Of a stretch of 64,000 nucleotides of DNA, positions 33,227-44,674 are shown in pieces. The DNA is taken from positions 494,533,352-494,597,351 of the forward strand of contig CM077115.1 in assembly GCA_039619475.1 (NCBI GenBank), in the 5' to 3' direction. The first letter of the stretch is position 1. Each line of letters begins with the position of its first letter. The notes under the pieces were generated by a model. It saw nothing but the letters and a program-made list of their open reading frames with translations, made no database searches and was not told the origin of the DNA. The position numbers and the translations under genes are program-made. Origin of the DNA: Icerya purchasi (lineage: Eukaryota; Arthropoda; Insecta; Hemiptera; Monophlebidae).

Positions 33227-35880
33227 TTATTCTACTAAGTCTAGTGGTTTTATTCTCCGCAACCGTCGTACTTCAGTTGAATTATCGAGCAGATTGACTG
33301 CTGTCCTGTTTGGGTGATCGTGTAATCGCATAGCATGTTTCGTCGCTTCTTCTCTTATAACGTCAGCAACATACGAAACGGTTAGATCACTGTGAAGGGT
33401 TTTATTGGATATAAACCAAGGAGCATTTGCCATTATCCTTAATATTTTATTTTGAAGCCGTTGTATTACTGCTAAATTTGTCCTGGCACTGCAGCCCCAA
33501 ATTTGACATCCATATTTCCATACTGGGGCTAAAATGTGTTTATAGATTAGCATTTTATTTTCTAATGATAACTTAGAGCGGCGTCCAATTAACCAGTACA
33601 TCTGCCGTACTTTTAATTGTAATTCATTCCGTTTAGTCTGGATGTGTTTTTTCCAGGTTAATTTTTTGTCAAGATGAATGCCTAAGTATTTGACACTGTC
33701 ACTTGGTGGCAATATTTTATGATTGATGGTAACGTCCTTAGGTAGGATCTTTCTGTTGGTGAAAAGTACACGTTTTGATTTCTCCTCGTTGATTTTTATC
33801 CGCCACTGCTTACACCATGCGGATATTTCATTGATTGAACTTTGGAGATTGTTGCAAGCAGCATCAGGACAGAGGTTATCACAAAGTATGGCTGTATCAT
33901 CCGCAAACGTCGCTACTAGGCTTCCTTCGAGCACTGGGAGATCTGCGGTATATATTAAGTAAAGGAGTGGTCCCAGCACACTCCCTTGTGGGACTCCAGC
34001 AGTAGCTGGATGGATGTCGGATACTTCATTTCCAATTCTTACTTGGAAGTGTCTTTCTTGGAGAAAAGAATTTATTAATTTATAGTACGGATATGGAAAT
34101 TTTGCTCTTACTTTGTGAATAAGTCCTTCGTGCCACACCTTATCAAACGCTTGGCTGATGTCTAGAAATGCCGAGTCACAGACTTTCTTTTCCTCCAGGC
34201 TGCGTTCTATTTTTTGGACAACTCTATGTGTCTGCTGAATAGTCGAGTGATTTGTTCTAAAGCCGTACTGATGTTCCGGTATTAGTTCTTTTTCAATTAT
34301 AATTTCAGTTGTTCTTTTTAATATCAGCTTTTCATATAGCTTTGAAATTATAGGCAATAGCGCAATTGGTCTGTAAGATTTCATTTCAGAGGGGGATTTG
34401 CCTGGCTTCTGCATCACGATTATCTGAGCGAACTTTAGTTGTATAGGATAGTATGTAGTTTTTATCATTGAATTAAAGATATATGTTAGCATAACTAGTC
34501 CTTTGCGCGGCAGTTCCTTTAGCATTTTTGCTGTTATTAGGTCATATCCTGGAGCTTTTCTGGTGCTCATGTTTTTAATAATAGCTTTGATTTCTTGCGG
34601 AGAAGTTAGCTTTATAGGACGACTCATATCCATATTGGAGGAGGTCTGTGGTAGATTATCATAGCCTGGAAGTGGGCTGAACACAGCGGCAAAATATTTC
34701 CCAAGTTCATCAGCCTTCTCTTTATCGCTGTGTGCCCAACTGTTATTTGACTTTTTTATCGGATGTGATCGTTCTTTGGGTCTTTTAAAGTTTCGTGTAG
34801 CTTTCCACAACGTGTAATCATGAGCCTGTGGAGATAGTGACGACACGTAATTTTTAAAGCTATCGTTCTTGAATTTGGATAGTAAGATTTTAACTTTTTT
34901 CATTTGCTTATTTAACTTCGTTTTAATTGATGGATCTCTGTTAGATTGCCAAATTCTCCTCAGTTCTTTTTTTTTTTGCTACCTCTTTTAGTATTTCATT
35001 AGGGTAGTGTATTATCGGAGATCTAATTTGCTTGTTTGGTGTACTTATCCATGCGGATTTCTGTAAAATTAAGATTAAAGTTTGAAGCGCGTTTTCTATA
35101 TCTTCGCCTGTCTTCAACGGGACTTTTAGGTTTATGCTCTCTCCAACTACTCGTCTGAAAACTTCCCAGTTTGTTTCCTCATTGTGTAGTTTTGGTTTGG
35201 GATGATTCTTAATTATGCTGGTGCTTAGTATTAAAATAATCGCTGAATGATCAGAGAATAGACTGTGGTCGGGCTGTGTTTCCATGAATCTTGTGTCTAG
35301 TCCTTTGGTTATGAAGAAATCGAGCAAGTCTGGTAATTTCCTGTTGTCTGTTGGCCAGTATGTGGGCGAGCCGGTGCTTAATACTTGACATCCATTTTTT
35401 TCCAAAGCTTTAAATAACTCTCTTCCTTTAGTTGTAGTTATTCTAGATGCCCAGTATGTGTTTTTTGAATTGTAATCTCCACCTATAATGTAGGAGTTAC
35501 CTAGGGTTTTTAAGTAGTCATCAAATTGATATTCTAGGATTTTATGTTTGGGTGGGCAGTAAACTGCTGAGATAGTAATGTTTTTATCCAAGCTCTGAAT
35601 AGAAACACTAGTAGCCTGTAGAAAATCCCGTTGATATTTGATTGTTTCATGATGTTTGATATTATTTTTTATTATTATAACCGATCCGCCTCGAGGGGTG
35701 CCACTCGGGTGTGGGGTACAGTATGTACTATAACCATTTATATGAAAATAATTTGCATTCGTCAGGTGGGATTCTGACACTAAAAGGATATCCACTTTGT
35801 TTTTGATTAAGTACAATTCAACTTCTGATTTATGATTAGGAAGACCATTGGCATTCCAAGTAGCTATTTTTAAGATTTTC
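33227..35880 (-). pseudogene. Jockey-clade ORF2: endonuclease and reverse transcriptase, one frameshift
   Basis: The frame opens at about 35880, overlapping the end of ORF1, and reads KILKIATWNANGLPNHKSEV, an endonuclease start without an obvious ATG. Endonuclease motifs follow: VSESHL, GGDYNSKNTYW and SDHSAI (to 34941). In the A-run at about 34970-34978 one base shifts the frame; the RT part continues at 34903 (558 residues from the first ATG there). It contains SYRPIALLPIISKLYEKLIL, LDISQAFDKVWH, AGVPQGSVLGPLLYLIYTAD and ATFADDTAI, with all RT aspartates present. It ends RRLRRIKPLDLVE at 33227. The single lesion lies in a homopolymer, so a sequencing error is possible; otherwise the ORF is intact. 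Confidence 0.85.
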
Positions 35881-36541
35881 CTTTCTTGTTAATTAGAAGT
35901 GACGTTAATGTTTGGATTAGACCACTTATCATTTGGTTTTGTTGAGACATCATTTCCATAATTAGTTCTTTAACATCTTTTAGGAATTTAGTTATAGTCG
36001 TTTCTATACTAATAGCATTAATAGCATTATTAATATTAGGAATACTAGCACTGTTTTCAGAGTGATTGTTGTGACCACGACTATCATACATAGTGTTTGC
36101 ATATCCGTGTGACTGTTTGTTTGCAACATGAGCATATGATAACCTGTTACTGTTCAAATTCTGATTTGTTTGTTGTGATTCAGCAATGTTACTTAGTATA
36201 GCCGAGCTTAGGTGACTAGAATTATTTTTGTTATTGTTCTGAAGAGTCGGATTAATTTTTTCCCTTTTACTCAACAATTCCCGATATACTGTACATCCCT
36301 TGTAGTTCGCAGTATGATTACCATTGCATAGTGCACATGTTGGTTGAGTATTAATGTCTTTGCTACATTTGGAGGATATATGATTTTCACCGCACTTAAC
36401 ACATCTATATGGTCGTGTGCAGTATGCTTTTGTGTGCCCATATTGTTGGCATCTGATGCACTGAACAACTACATTCTTTTTCCGAGGTGGTTCGAATGTT
36501 ACCTTGGCGTTGAGTAAATACTGAATGTTGTAAATATATTT
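35870..36541 (-). CDS. Jockey-clade ORF1 C-terminal part with zinc knuckles
   Basis: The piece of gag-like ORF1 kept by the 5' truncation reads NAKVTFEPPRKKNVVVQCIR, then CIRCQQYGHTKAYC, CVKCGENHISSKC and CALCNGNHTANYKGC (about residues 30-92), a CCHC triplet that binds element RNA. An Asn/Ser-rich linker and an amphipathic C-terminal helix with NKKGKS at the stop follow. The apparent start codon lies in the host sequence beyond the junction, so the real N-terminus is missing. ORF2 begins inside or right after its last codons, the usual Jockey arrangement. Confidence 0.8.
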   Translation of the reverse strand, partial: KYIYNIQYLLNAKVTFEPPRKKNVVVQCIRCQQYGHTKAYCTRPYRCVKCGENHISSKCSKDINTQPTCALCNGNHTANYKGCTVYRELLSKREKINPTLQNNNKNNSSHLSSAILSNIAESQQTNQNLNSNRLSYAHVANKQSHGYANTMYDSRGHNNHSENSASIPNINNAINAISIETTITKFLKDVKELIMEMMSQQNQMISGLIQTLTSLLINKKGKS

Positions 36542-36550
36542 GTCCAAGAT
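36542..36550. repeat. Target-site duplication, right copy (GTCCAAGAT)
   Basis: Identical to 33110-33118. It lies in the family A ORF1 reading frame at the position coding for the I-L-D segment. Confidence 0.85.
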
Positions 36551-37075
36551 GGCTGCTGAGAGATTATTGATGGAAGGAGTAAATTCAGAAGAAGAAGGGA
36601 AATTAGAAGGATTGTTAGAAGAATCGCTGCTAAAGGATTATAGGTTGGGTTTACTCAGTGTCCATCCATTTGAGGAAAAAGAAAAAAAAAACGATAGGCA
36701 GCAAGAGAAGGAAAATAGGAAGAAGGCTTAGAAGAAAACGTAGGTGGTTTTGTTGTTTTACGGAGCGTTAAAGATTTCGCTGGAGGTGAAGAGTGAATAA
36801 TAGAAGAATTGCGAGTATTTCGAAAAGGAACAGAAACCGATGCGCGATTTGCATATGAAAAGGCTTGAGAGCTTAGTAGAAGCTTCATGGAAAGGCAGAT
36901 TTTCACACGCCGTGATTATTTCGATTTCCTTTGGTCTAATCCATCCGGGACATCTATAGGAACAGTGATCACTTTTACAACTGCGACAAACAGGAGGATT
37001 TTGGATATTCGGACAGTCAGAGAAAGGATGCTTGGTGGAGCAGTGGGAACAGACAGTATAAGAACTGCGGCAGTC
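36551..37075 (-). pseudogene. Family A copy: ORF1 zinc-knuckle region
   Basis: The minus strand reads CRSSYTVCSHCSTKHPFSDC, then PNIQNPPVCRSCKSDHCSYR, CPGWIRPKEIEIITACENLP and FHEAS. It then shifts frame into SSQAFSYANRASVSVPFRNT and a Ser/Pro-rich tail ending SNNLSAAILD at the Jockey junction. This is collinear with NCRSSHSICSHCASKHSFSE through SAAIMELL in the intact ORF1 at 15330-15910. At least one frameshift and one stop are present. The element begins abruptly inside the first or second knuckle. Confidence 0.8.
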
Positions 37076-39215
37076 TTATATATACATATATATTAACTGT
37101 AACTTTCCGTTTTGCTTCTTAGTTTAGCATATAATTAAATGGCTTCTTTATATAAAATTTATTTACGATTATTAATTCCCAAATCATTTTCATTTGGAAA
37201 CATATTCAGACTCTTACTATACGTGTAGTGTAGTCTTTATTTTTGATTACAAATTAGATCATGTACTAGCTATTGAGAAATTTTCTAATACGTATGAATC
37301 AGAAATACACAGTATTTCATAATTAATATTAAAGTTTCATCGCGTTGCAAAAATTTCCAATATTACTCCGTATAGATAAACGATTTTGTAATACACAAAT
37401 TGTTAAACGTTAATTTCATATAAGATGAGAGACAATTCATATGAAAAATATAAAAATACAGAGCACGCATTAACTCTGTATGTAGTCAAATTAATTTTAG
37501 TTGCTTTTTTTATACGTGTAAAACGAAACAAAGTAGGAGATACAGACTTAACACCAGGAGGAAACACCAGTGTCAGAGTATTCTATCTCTGTTTTCATTA
37601 CCAACGATATGCGTTTTCAATCATCCTCCAAATCCTACTGTTAAAATTCTTCGCAACTTATGCTTAACGCTTTAAATCCTGCTGAATGAATTGTTTTAAT
37701 GTCTGATTAAAAAAAAAAAAAAAACAACAAAAAAAACAGAGAAAAACGGAGAAAATGGAGAAAAATAGAAAAAAAAAACGGGAAAAAAATCGACAAACCC
37801 TCTTTGTATTCTAAATGCCACGGGCTCGAAGCATTTCCGCATAATAATACGAGATGCACTCTTTAACCGACGTTGTATCCGCGGACAATGAGGAAGAATG
37901 AAAGAGACCTCATAGTTCACTATAATAGATATATCCCCGGGAATATTTTGGTGCCATCGAGCCCCACTACTGCGCTAATACTACTTGAAAAGCGCCGATA
38001 ACGGAAAAATTAACCGTATGTCTAAAGAGAGGGTATGCAGAACTAAACAGTATTCGCAGTTTTACATCTTTCGGCCCGGCTATTGTTAAAACAATTTATT
38101 ACCAGTAGTATCAAAGGAATATGCTTTTCTCTGATTAGACCGCGCTGCTAGATTGATATCGGATGCGTTCCATTGTTATGATAATTTGAACGTTTTAATT
38201 CCTAAGAGGAGAAAGTGTTCCTTCAGTGCGATATTTTAGCAATTGAATTTTGCGATCGGATACGAACAGACTTCTCAGAAATAACGAAAAGGAAACCGAT
38301 TACATACGAAAAGGCCGTGTGAGAGTAACACCGGATACGCGTAAAAATTTAATTGAAAATGGCCCTTATCTTAATTAAGAAAGTAGCGTTAACTTCATTA
38401 ATCCCGAAAATTCATTGGACACGAAGGCAGAACTCTGCCTCTTTATTAACAAGATATTTAGCCAGTTGAAATTTAGAATTTTTTTTCTTTCGCTAATTAA
38501 CATTTTTCATTAGCTATTGTACGCGCGGCTTCGCTCGTCCATTATTACCTACTTAAATATTTTCACTTTTTATGCAGCTAAATTTTCACTAAAAATTAAT
38601 TTCCCATATATTCTCGGATTAACTTATATTTCCGAGCATCTTATAGTGTATATCATTAAAACGAAACTTTTCACTTAAAGCCCCCCCACGACGGTAGCAA
38701 ATAGTTTTCGAGAATTTAAGATTTGAATGTAGACAATTCTTTTCCCGCAGTAACGGTTTAATTATTATTACCGCGTAATTTAAATTTCTAAAATATTTTA
38801 ATAAGATTAATTTGCTAAAAATTTCGCAAAAAAAATTTATAAAGAATTATTTATAATTTAACGATTTTACATAAATGAATACCGTTATACGGTCATTCAA
38901 TGTTATTACGTCTATATTATAAAGCTGTTTTTGTCCTTAACCGTACATTTTTATTTATTTATTTTCTAAAATACTTCTTAGCTCATAGCTGAATATCAAT
39001 GCCATGCAATCGCCCGTTTCTTATTCCTTCTTCACCATTCTATTTTCCTCGTCCCGTTCACCTCTGCCAGTCGACTCCCTTAGACGTTAGATTTTTATGC
39101 TTTTTGTGTGTACATTTTTTACCGAAATATTCATTAGGGACAACTGAGCATATAATTTTTTTTTTTTTTTTTTCTTCATTATTATTTCATTTTTCTCGTA
39201 ACATTCCCGCTTATC
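37076..39215. other. Unique non-coding region
   Basis: I recognise no gene over about 2.1 kb. There is an A-run near 37709-37735, a C-run of 7 near 38682 and a T-run near 39157-39174. The stretch 37900-38350 is somewhat less AT-rich. Confidence 0.4.
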
Positions 39216-40605
39216 TTTACAAATGGTTTTTATTTTATTTCTTTTTTTTCAATTAATAAACTCACGCAAACAAAAATTAATAAATTGCACGAAATCCTTG
39301 TCCATCTTGAAATGTTTATCTAACCGCAAGTACAATATAGATCCGAAATTGTTGTTATCAGTATACAAAGCCATTGTCTTAAATAAACTGTCATACGGTT
39401 GTCAGGTGTATTCCTCTGCTGATAAAACATTTCTAAAATCTATCTAATACTTCTTTGCGTATCATACTTGACCGGACTTCTCCTTCGCTGGGCGTTTCTG
39501 CTTTATCTATTATTCGCGATTATTTCACCTTTCGAGATTTTTTTCGTTATTCCTTACCATATCAATTTTCCACCAGTAATTCCAAAAAATCCTATTGCCG
39601 TCCTTTCCTGAGCTTTAACTTTTCTTTCTAAGGTAGGCATAAATTGGGTGCAAGCATCATGTTAATCCGATCACTATAGCGCCTTAGAATCATGTCCCAA
39701 CATTTATAAACATAACCTTAGCGGATTCCTTAAGAACATCTCTAATCGTTCTATATCCATGTCTCAAGTAGTATCAAATAAACTCGCCTCTTTTCCTAAC
39801 TACATTCACATGTTACATTCACATGTATACAGACGCAGCTAAAGACTAATTGTCCTTCAACAACTGCATGCGCTTATGAAATATCGAAAGCGTAATGTAC
39901 ACTGAACGCCTAAACGACTACTGTTCTGTTTTAGAGGCAGAAATATTTCGGGGATCTTTCTTTGTCTTGAGACATATTCTTCCAGCTCAGCGTCTCAAAA
40001 TGCCCCTCTTATTACAGACTTACTTCAATCTATCAAAGCCATCCAGAGCCCAGACAGTTGTATACTAATTAAAATAAAAAACCTGCTATTCCAACTTTCA
40101 CGATCCGAGGTAAATCATTCTTATGGGTCTCTGGCCATGTTGAGGTTCCTGGCAATGAGCGGGTTGACTTGGCTGCTGAGGCAACTCTATCTAGCTCGAT
40201 GCCGTTCAATGCTGTACTGCCTCGATTAGGACGATCAGTCTTTCTGATGCATTTTTCCGGAAGTATGGTCAGAACAAACGACCTGGCTCAGGTGTGGCCA
40301 TCGTTCACCGTCTCACGTAGGGATTTCTCGATCCTGTCGAGACTACGCCTGGGGCACACTGCACTGTCACACACCTACGTCTTTGAAGGAGCTCCCCTTC
40401 CGTTTAACTGTCCTCTTTGTGGGCTCATCGCCAACCGTAGAACATCTGCTGAAATGGTGCCGGCATACTTCCCGTACTTCTAGTTATACCTCACCCCATC
40501 GTCTGTTGTCGAACCACCCAGATTGTGTTCGGGCAGTGTTGAATTTTGCACCATCCAACAGACTGCACCGCCCTTTCTGTAATTTCCAGTGAGTCTAGGT
40601 GCCCG
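39216..40605 (+). pseudogene. I-type retrotransposon, decayed ORF2 3' part
   Basis: The stretch 39240-39450 reads as the RT thumb of an I-type element: INSRKQKLINCTKSLSILKC, then LSNRKYNIDPKLLLSVYKAI and VLNKLSYGCQVYSSADKTFL. At 39830-40160 a broken RNase H follows (MYTDAAKD, a VLEAEIF segment, then SGHVEVPGNERVDLAAEAT). At 40260-40500 come DFSILSRLRLGHTALSHTYV, then PLPFNCPLCGLI and a TVEHLLKWC-like segment, the zinc-binding C-terminus. Many stops interrupt it. The part between 39480 and 39830 is too decayed to read. No A-tail is seen; the palindrome begins within 60 nt. Confidence 0.65.
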
Positions 40606-40663
40606 TAATAGCCCAGGTAGTTACACACGACATTAAAGAATGTTTTATCATCCTGTTTGTTAG

Positions 40664-41399
40664 TAACTATAGTATAAAAAATAAATGCTAAAATAACAAA
40701 CTAATACGTAAGTAACAAAATTAATATAAGAATATCAAACTTGTTATCTTAGGAACGTTTTCGGGCATAACCCATCTTCAGCTAAAATATAATCGAACTA
40801 AATTAAAAACATAGTGTAACAGTGAACACAATTTAAAACTTCACTTTGAAGCTAAAATAAAATTAAATTAAAAATAAATTAAAATGAAAATAACATGAAA
40901 CATAGCCCACATGTGAATTGAACTACAGTCTAACACATATTGAAACTAAAAATTAAATCACAAGTTTAAAAACGGTAATTAATGTGAAATAAAAACAAGA
41001 AATAAAATTGAAATAAAAAATTGAAATAAAAAATGAATGATATTTTTTATTTCAATTTTATTTCTTGTTTTTATTTCACATTAATTACCGTTTTTAAACT
41101 TGTGATTTAATTTTTAGTTTCAATATGTGTTAGACTGTAGTTCAATTCACATGTGGGCTATGTTTCATGTTATTTTCATTTTAATTTATTTTTAATTTAA
41201 TTTTATTTTAGCTTCAAAGTGAAGTTTTAAATTGTGTTCACTGTTACACTATGTTTTTAATTTAGTTCGATTATATTTTAGCTGAAGATGGGTTATGCCC
41301 GAAAACGTTCCTAAGATAACAAGTTTGATATTCTTATATTAATTTTGTTACTTACGTATTAGTTTGTTATTTTAGCATTTATTTTTTATACTATAGTTA
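40664..41399. repeat. Large near-perfect inverted repeat (palindrome), arms ~356 nt
   Basis: The left arm (about 40664-41019) is the reverse complement of the right arm (about 41043-41399). I see no mismatch in the stretches I compared, and only about 22 nt of A/T-rich loop. It has no ORF. Each arm carries gttatgcccgaaaacg preceded by ctgaagatgg (right arm 41282-41312; left arm on minus 40752-40781). This arrangement resembles a hammerhead ribozyme core, CUGANGA - stem - GAAA, and is known from Penelope-like element termini. A 14-nt direct repeat tagttacacacgac (40618-40631 and 41394-41407) brackets it and may be a target duplication. It could be a foldback element, a pair of inverted element termini, or an assembly artefact. 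Confidence 0.85.
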
Positions 41400-43327
41400 C
41401 ACACGACGCTTAGATTTATATTTGTAAATTTATAAAAAAAAAAAAAAATAAACAAATATATTTGTATCCAGCTTAAATATTATAAAGGGAAAATTTAGCT
41501 AATTTGTCTCTACTTTTTTTGGTAGCTGATAGTTTAATTAATCGCTGAATATTAATTAAAAATATATATTTTGACTTTTATTCCGAAAATGAAAAGTTTT
41601 CGTTATAACCTAGAGATCACTAAAACCAATATTGTTCTTCTCTCTTTCAACGTCATGCGATGAATCATAAACACCGGTTCTGAAAATAACTCTAATTAAC
41701 CGGGAAAACTGCGTTAAAATCCACCCAATAATAGTTTTCGAGATCAGCGCGGACCGAAAAATTAACAGGCACACAGTTTTCAACTTTCATTTGTACATAT
41801 ATACGAATATACATGTGTTCTTTATACAAATTTTTTTATTTAAAATTAACGAAACGATAACTTTTTGTTATAGCTCTTCCGCAATGTTGCATAATTAAAA
41901 TTACGTAATATCATTTAAATGAATAAAATAAAATACACGAGGATTGACAATATTTAGAAAAACTACTTTAAAAAATAACGATATTTCGAAATTTTGTAAA
42001 TCGAAAAATAAAATTAGCAAATTTCTTTAATTCCAACGGAAAGTAGAGACGCAATTGTAAATCAGCCAATAATTGGAAACTCGAAGGGCGTTTAAATCGT
42101 ATAAAATTAAAAATTACGCGCGGTCTTTTTAAAATGAGACTAAGTTACTCTTGCTACTTATGGCTGAACATAGATTGCTTTCTCGATGATAAATGTATTC
42201 TCGAAGTAACGCTAAAAACTTCCAGCTGAGTATAAGACGAAAAATAGAACGGTAACGACTAAAACGCATTTTGAACCTCTTCCTCCGCGATAATCTAAAT
42301 TAGTCATCTACAAATAGAAATTTACCGATCGAACGGAGCACTTCTCCGTCTGTTTTGAAAATTATTAATGACTCGAACATTTTCGAATTATTATTAAGAA
42401 ATTCTGACCCCATCGTCAAACGTAATATATTCCAGGTATTCGCATATTCGGTTAAGGATGGTGTACGCAGGCGCGATAAATAATTTGAATTTTCAGTAGC
42501 TGAAGTGATCATCAGCTGATCGAAATTGTCGCGGCAGTCGCTCAAACGCTATTTCCCAGCCGGATCTTAAATCGAATATAAGTAGAGTATTAGAAGCGAA
42601 CAGAAATCCATCTGTGAAAATAAACGGGGGAATGAAAGAATTCTCTGTGGATCCATCATAATCCGCTCATCGCTTAACCTTATATTCAAAACTTTCCTCA
42701 CACAACTTTGTGTGTATAATCGTAGAAAAATCGCAACACTATATAGCGCCGTGTACCATACACTATGAAGTGTATTTATTGTAGCGTATCTGTAAATATA
42801 GATCAACTCTATATGTAGCCATCGTAAAAGTGAACTAACCACTTATTATTTTCTCTCTTTTTTTAAGTTCGAGAAATACGTCTACTTCCTTTTTTTTTTT
42901 TTTTTGCTCTCCCGGATGTAAATTGAAAAAAGAAAAAAAATTAATCAATTATAACGAATGAGAATATTCGACGTACTTCGCGAAAGTCCGAAAACGAAAA
43001 ACGACCGATAATGAAGAAAGGACGGACACACAGTTTAACGTGGTATTGGAAGCTTTTTTCGCTTGGTAAAACACACGCCTCTTCGGAACAATCGAAGCAA
43101 ATTTTAGAATGTCGTTGACAGTATAATTGTCGAGCGTGGGTCGCCGGAAAAATGATCAAATAGAGGCGGGATAAATTTCGTATAAAGCCGGAGGATAATT
43201 GTAATTGCCTAGTAAGGTTATTAAAGCTACCGGTAGAACGTGGTTGCGTGCTGAAAAGCTATTTGAAAGTTAAATCTGTGTGTACAGTTAAGTATATCAT
43301 CGCTATGAAAAATCGCGCGAGAAAAAT
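41400..43327. other. Non-coding region upstream of the F-box gene
   Basis: I recognise no gene. An A-run lies at 41434-41447 and a T-run at 42890-42905. Around 41690-41775 the words actctaattaaccgggaaaa and gttttcgagatcagcgcgga recall a common insect dispersed repeat. The last ~150 nt before 43328 are less AT-rich and probably include the F-box gene's 5' UTR, but I see no clear TATA box or initiator. Confidence 0.4.
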
Positions 43328-44584
43328 ATGATCAACGAACTGTTACCGGATGAAGTATTATTGAAGATTTTTCGTCACCTGCCGCTCGGCGATTTGTACA
43401 ACGTTAAAGACGTCTGCGCGAAATGGGAGAGAATCTGCGCCGACTGGACACTGTATCGGACGGTGAAAATCGACAACTTCGATACGGAGCAAGCGATTTA
43501 CATCTTGCAAAAGTTCTGCCAGAGAACGACCAGCCTCACCGTAGTCGGCATCTTCTGTTGGAAACGACTTCTGAACGAGGGCTTACTGAGGTGTCAGTCG
43601 TTGCGACAGCTGTACTTGAGGAAGTGCGACCTGCTGGTGAAACAGGAGAGTCTGCTGAGCTATTTGAATACGTGCCCGACGCTGGAGGTGGTCGAGATCG
43701 TCGGCTCGAATCTGAGGTGTAACCTGGACGAGATTGCGAAAGCGCTGAACAGGCCCGGCCTAAAACGCATAGTCATCAAAGACATCATGTTCGCGTTGAT
43801 GGAGCGAAATTTGCGACCGCTTCGAATCCGGGAAATCTGTCAGACGAACGCCGGCTCGTTAACCTGTCTGAAGTTGTGCGCCATCGAAGACCCGACAGAT
43901 CCGCTACGCGATCTCTTCTCCTCCATTACGAGCGCGGTAAATTTACGCGAACTATCGTTACAGTTCTACTATCTGGACAAACTGGTAACCGACGGAGACT
44001 TCCTGCGCCTGAACGATTTTCCGCGACTGACCGCTCTAACCTTGGTACGAATAAGAGGAGTGTCGACCGAGAGTTTCCTACGGTTTTTCCGAGGACCGCT
44101 GGCGAACGGTTTGACGAAGCTGAACCTGTCCAACTGTAACACCGTGAACGGCATCGTGCTGCAAGCGATCGGAGCTCACTGTCCGAATTTGCGGAAGCTC
44201 GTGATAACGTTGGACAACGGTCAGAAATTCACCAAGCAAGAGTTGACCGACTTCTTCCCGAAAGTGCTTAACCTGCGAAAGCTGTACCTGTTCCATTGCG
44301 GCGGACATCTGGTCCGCCTGCTGACCACCATCATTCAAACGCTAACCGGTCTAGTTAAACTGCGCTTCTTCGACAACGACATGTGCATCCGAGACGATCG
44401 TAAACCGATTTATTATCCGCGCTTGAATTTGAACTCGAACCAGAGCCGACCATCGGTAAATTTGTTCACCCTGCGCAGAAAGTTGAAGGACTACCGCTTC
44501 TCGATATCGTTCGTGTACGCATCGCTTAACAAGCACTACATCGAATGTATCAAAATGAAACGAGAATACTACGGCTCTTGTTAA
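43328..44584 (+). CDS. F-box / leucine-rich-repeat protein
   Basis: This 418-aa intronless gene is clearly more GC-rich than its surroundings. The N-terminal F-box (about residues 3-45) reads LLPDEVLLKIFRHLPLGDLY, then NVKDVCAKWERICAD, with the LPxEVLxxIF and W signatures. It is followed by irregular leucine-rich repeats (about 85-350), visible as LRQLYLRKCDLL, LTCLKLCAIED, LRELSLQFYYLD, LTKLNLSNCNTVNGIVLQAI, LRKLVITLDNG and LRKLYLFHCGG. The C-terminus is basic. Proteins of this layout act as substrate receptors of SCF (Skp1-Cullin1-F-box) ubiquitin ligases: the F-box binds Skp1 and the LRR solenoid binds the target. The ATG at 43328 is the first in frame and directly precedes the F-box. An AATAAA follows at 44669. 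The exact orthologue cannot be named from sequence alone. Confidence 0.92.
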   Translation: MINELLPDEVLLKIFRHLPLGDLYNVKDVCAKWERICADWTLYRTVKIDNFDTEQAIYILQKFCQRTTSLTVVGIFCWKRLLNEGLLRCQSLRQLYLRKCDLLVKQESLLSYLNTCPTLEVVEIVGSNLRCNLDEIAKALNRPGLKRIVIKDIMFALMERNLRPLRIREICQTNAGSLTCLKLCAIEDPTDPLRDLFSSITSAVNLRELSLQFYYLDKLVTDGDFLRLNDFPRLTALTLVRIRGVSTESFLRFFRGPLANGLTKLNLSNCNTVNGIVLQAIGAHCPNLRKLVITLDNGQKFTKQELTDFFPKVLNLRKLYLFHCGGHLVRLLTTIIQTLTGLVKLRFFDNDMCIRDDRKPIYYPRLNLNSNQSRPSVNLFTLRRKLKDYRFSISFVYASLNKHYIECIKMKREYYGSC

Positions 44585-44668
44585 AAAGCCTTTTGACTGA
44601 ACCACACTATGCGACACAAGGCGCAAATCACAATTCGGCATCCTATTTATTTTACTCTTTTGTGTTCC

Positions 44669-44674
44669 AATAAA
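44669..44674 (+). terminator. Polyadenylation signal AATAAA of the F-box gene
   Basis: An AATAAA hexamer lies 84 nt after the F-box gene's stop, at a plausible distance for a short 3' UTR. Confidence 0.5.

Larger units (their letters stand above)
33119..36541 (-). mobile_element. Jockey-clade non-LTR retrotransposon, 5'-truncated, nested in family A
   Basis: A 3423-bp insertion is flanked by a perfect 9-bp duplication. On the minus strand it has a partial ORF1 with three CCHC knuckles, an overlapping ORF2 with endonuclease and RT, a ~100-nt 3' UTR and an A-tail (plus-strand T-run 33119-33139). It has no RNase H, as is usual for Jockey. Both ORFs are almost free of lesions, in contrast to the host copy, so this insertion is much younger than the element it sits in. 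Confidence 0.9.
30222..37075 (-). mobile_element. Family A retrotransposon copy (-), split by a Jockey element
   Basis: The two outer blocks (36551-37075 and 30222-33109) translate to one continuous but decayed family A element on the minus strand. It runs from the ORF1 zinc knuckles through ORF2 to an A-tail at about 30222-30230. The inner 33119-36541 belongs to a different, Jockey-clade element inserted near the ORF1 C-terminus. Reading resumes across the junction: SAAILD on one side, LDLISSFDVD on the other, against SAAIMELLASYNIPS in the intact copy. The 5' end is truncated inside the knuckles. Confidence 0.85.

Noticed and set aside
40664..41399. CRISPR-like or tandem array
   Set aside because: It is a single long inverted repeat with no regularly spaced units; a CRISPR array is also not expected in an insect genome.
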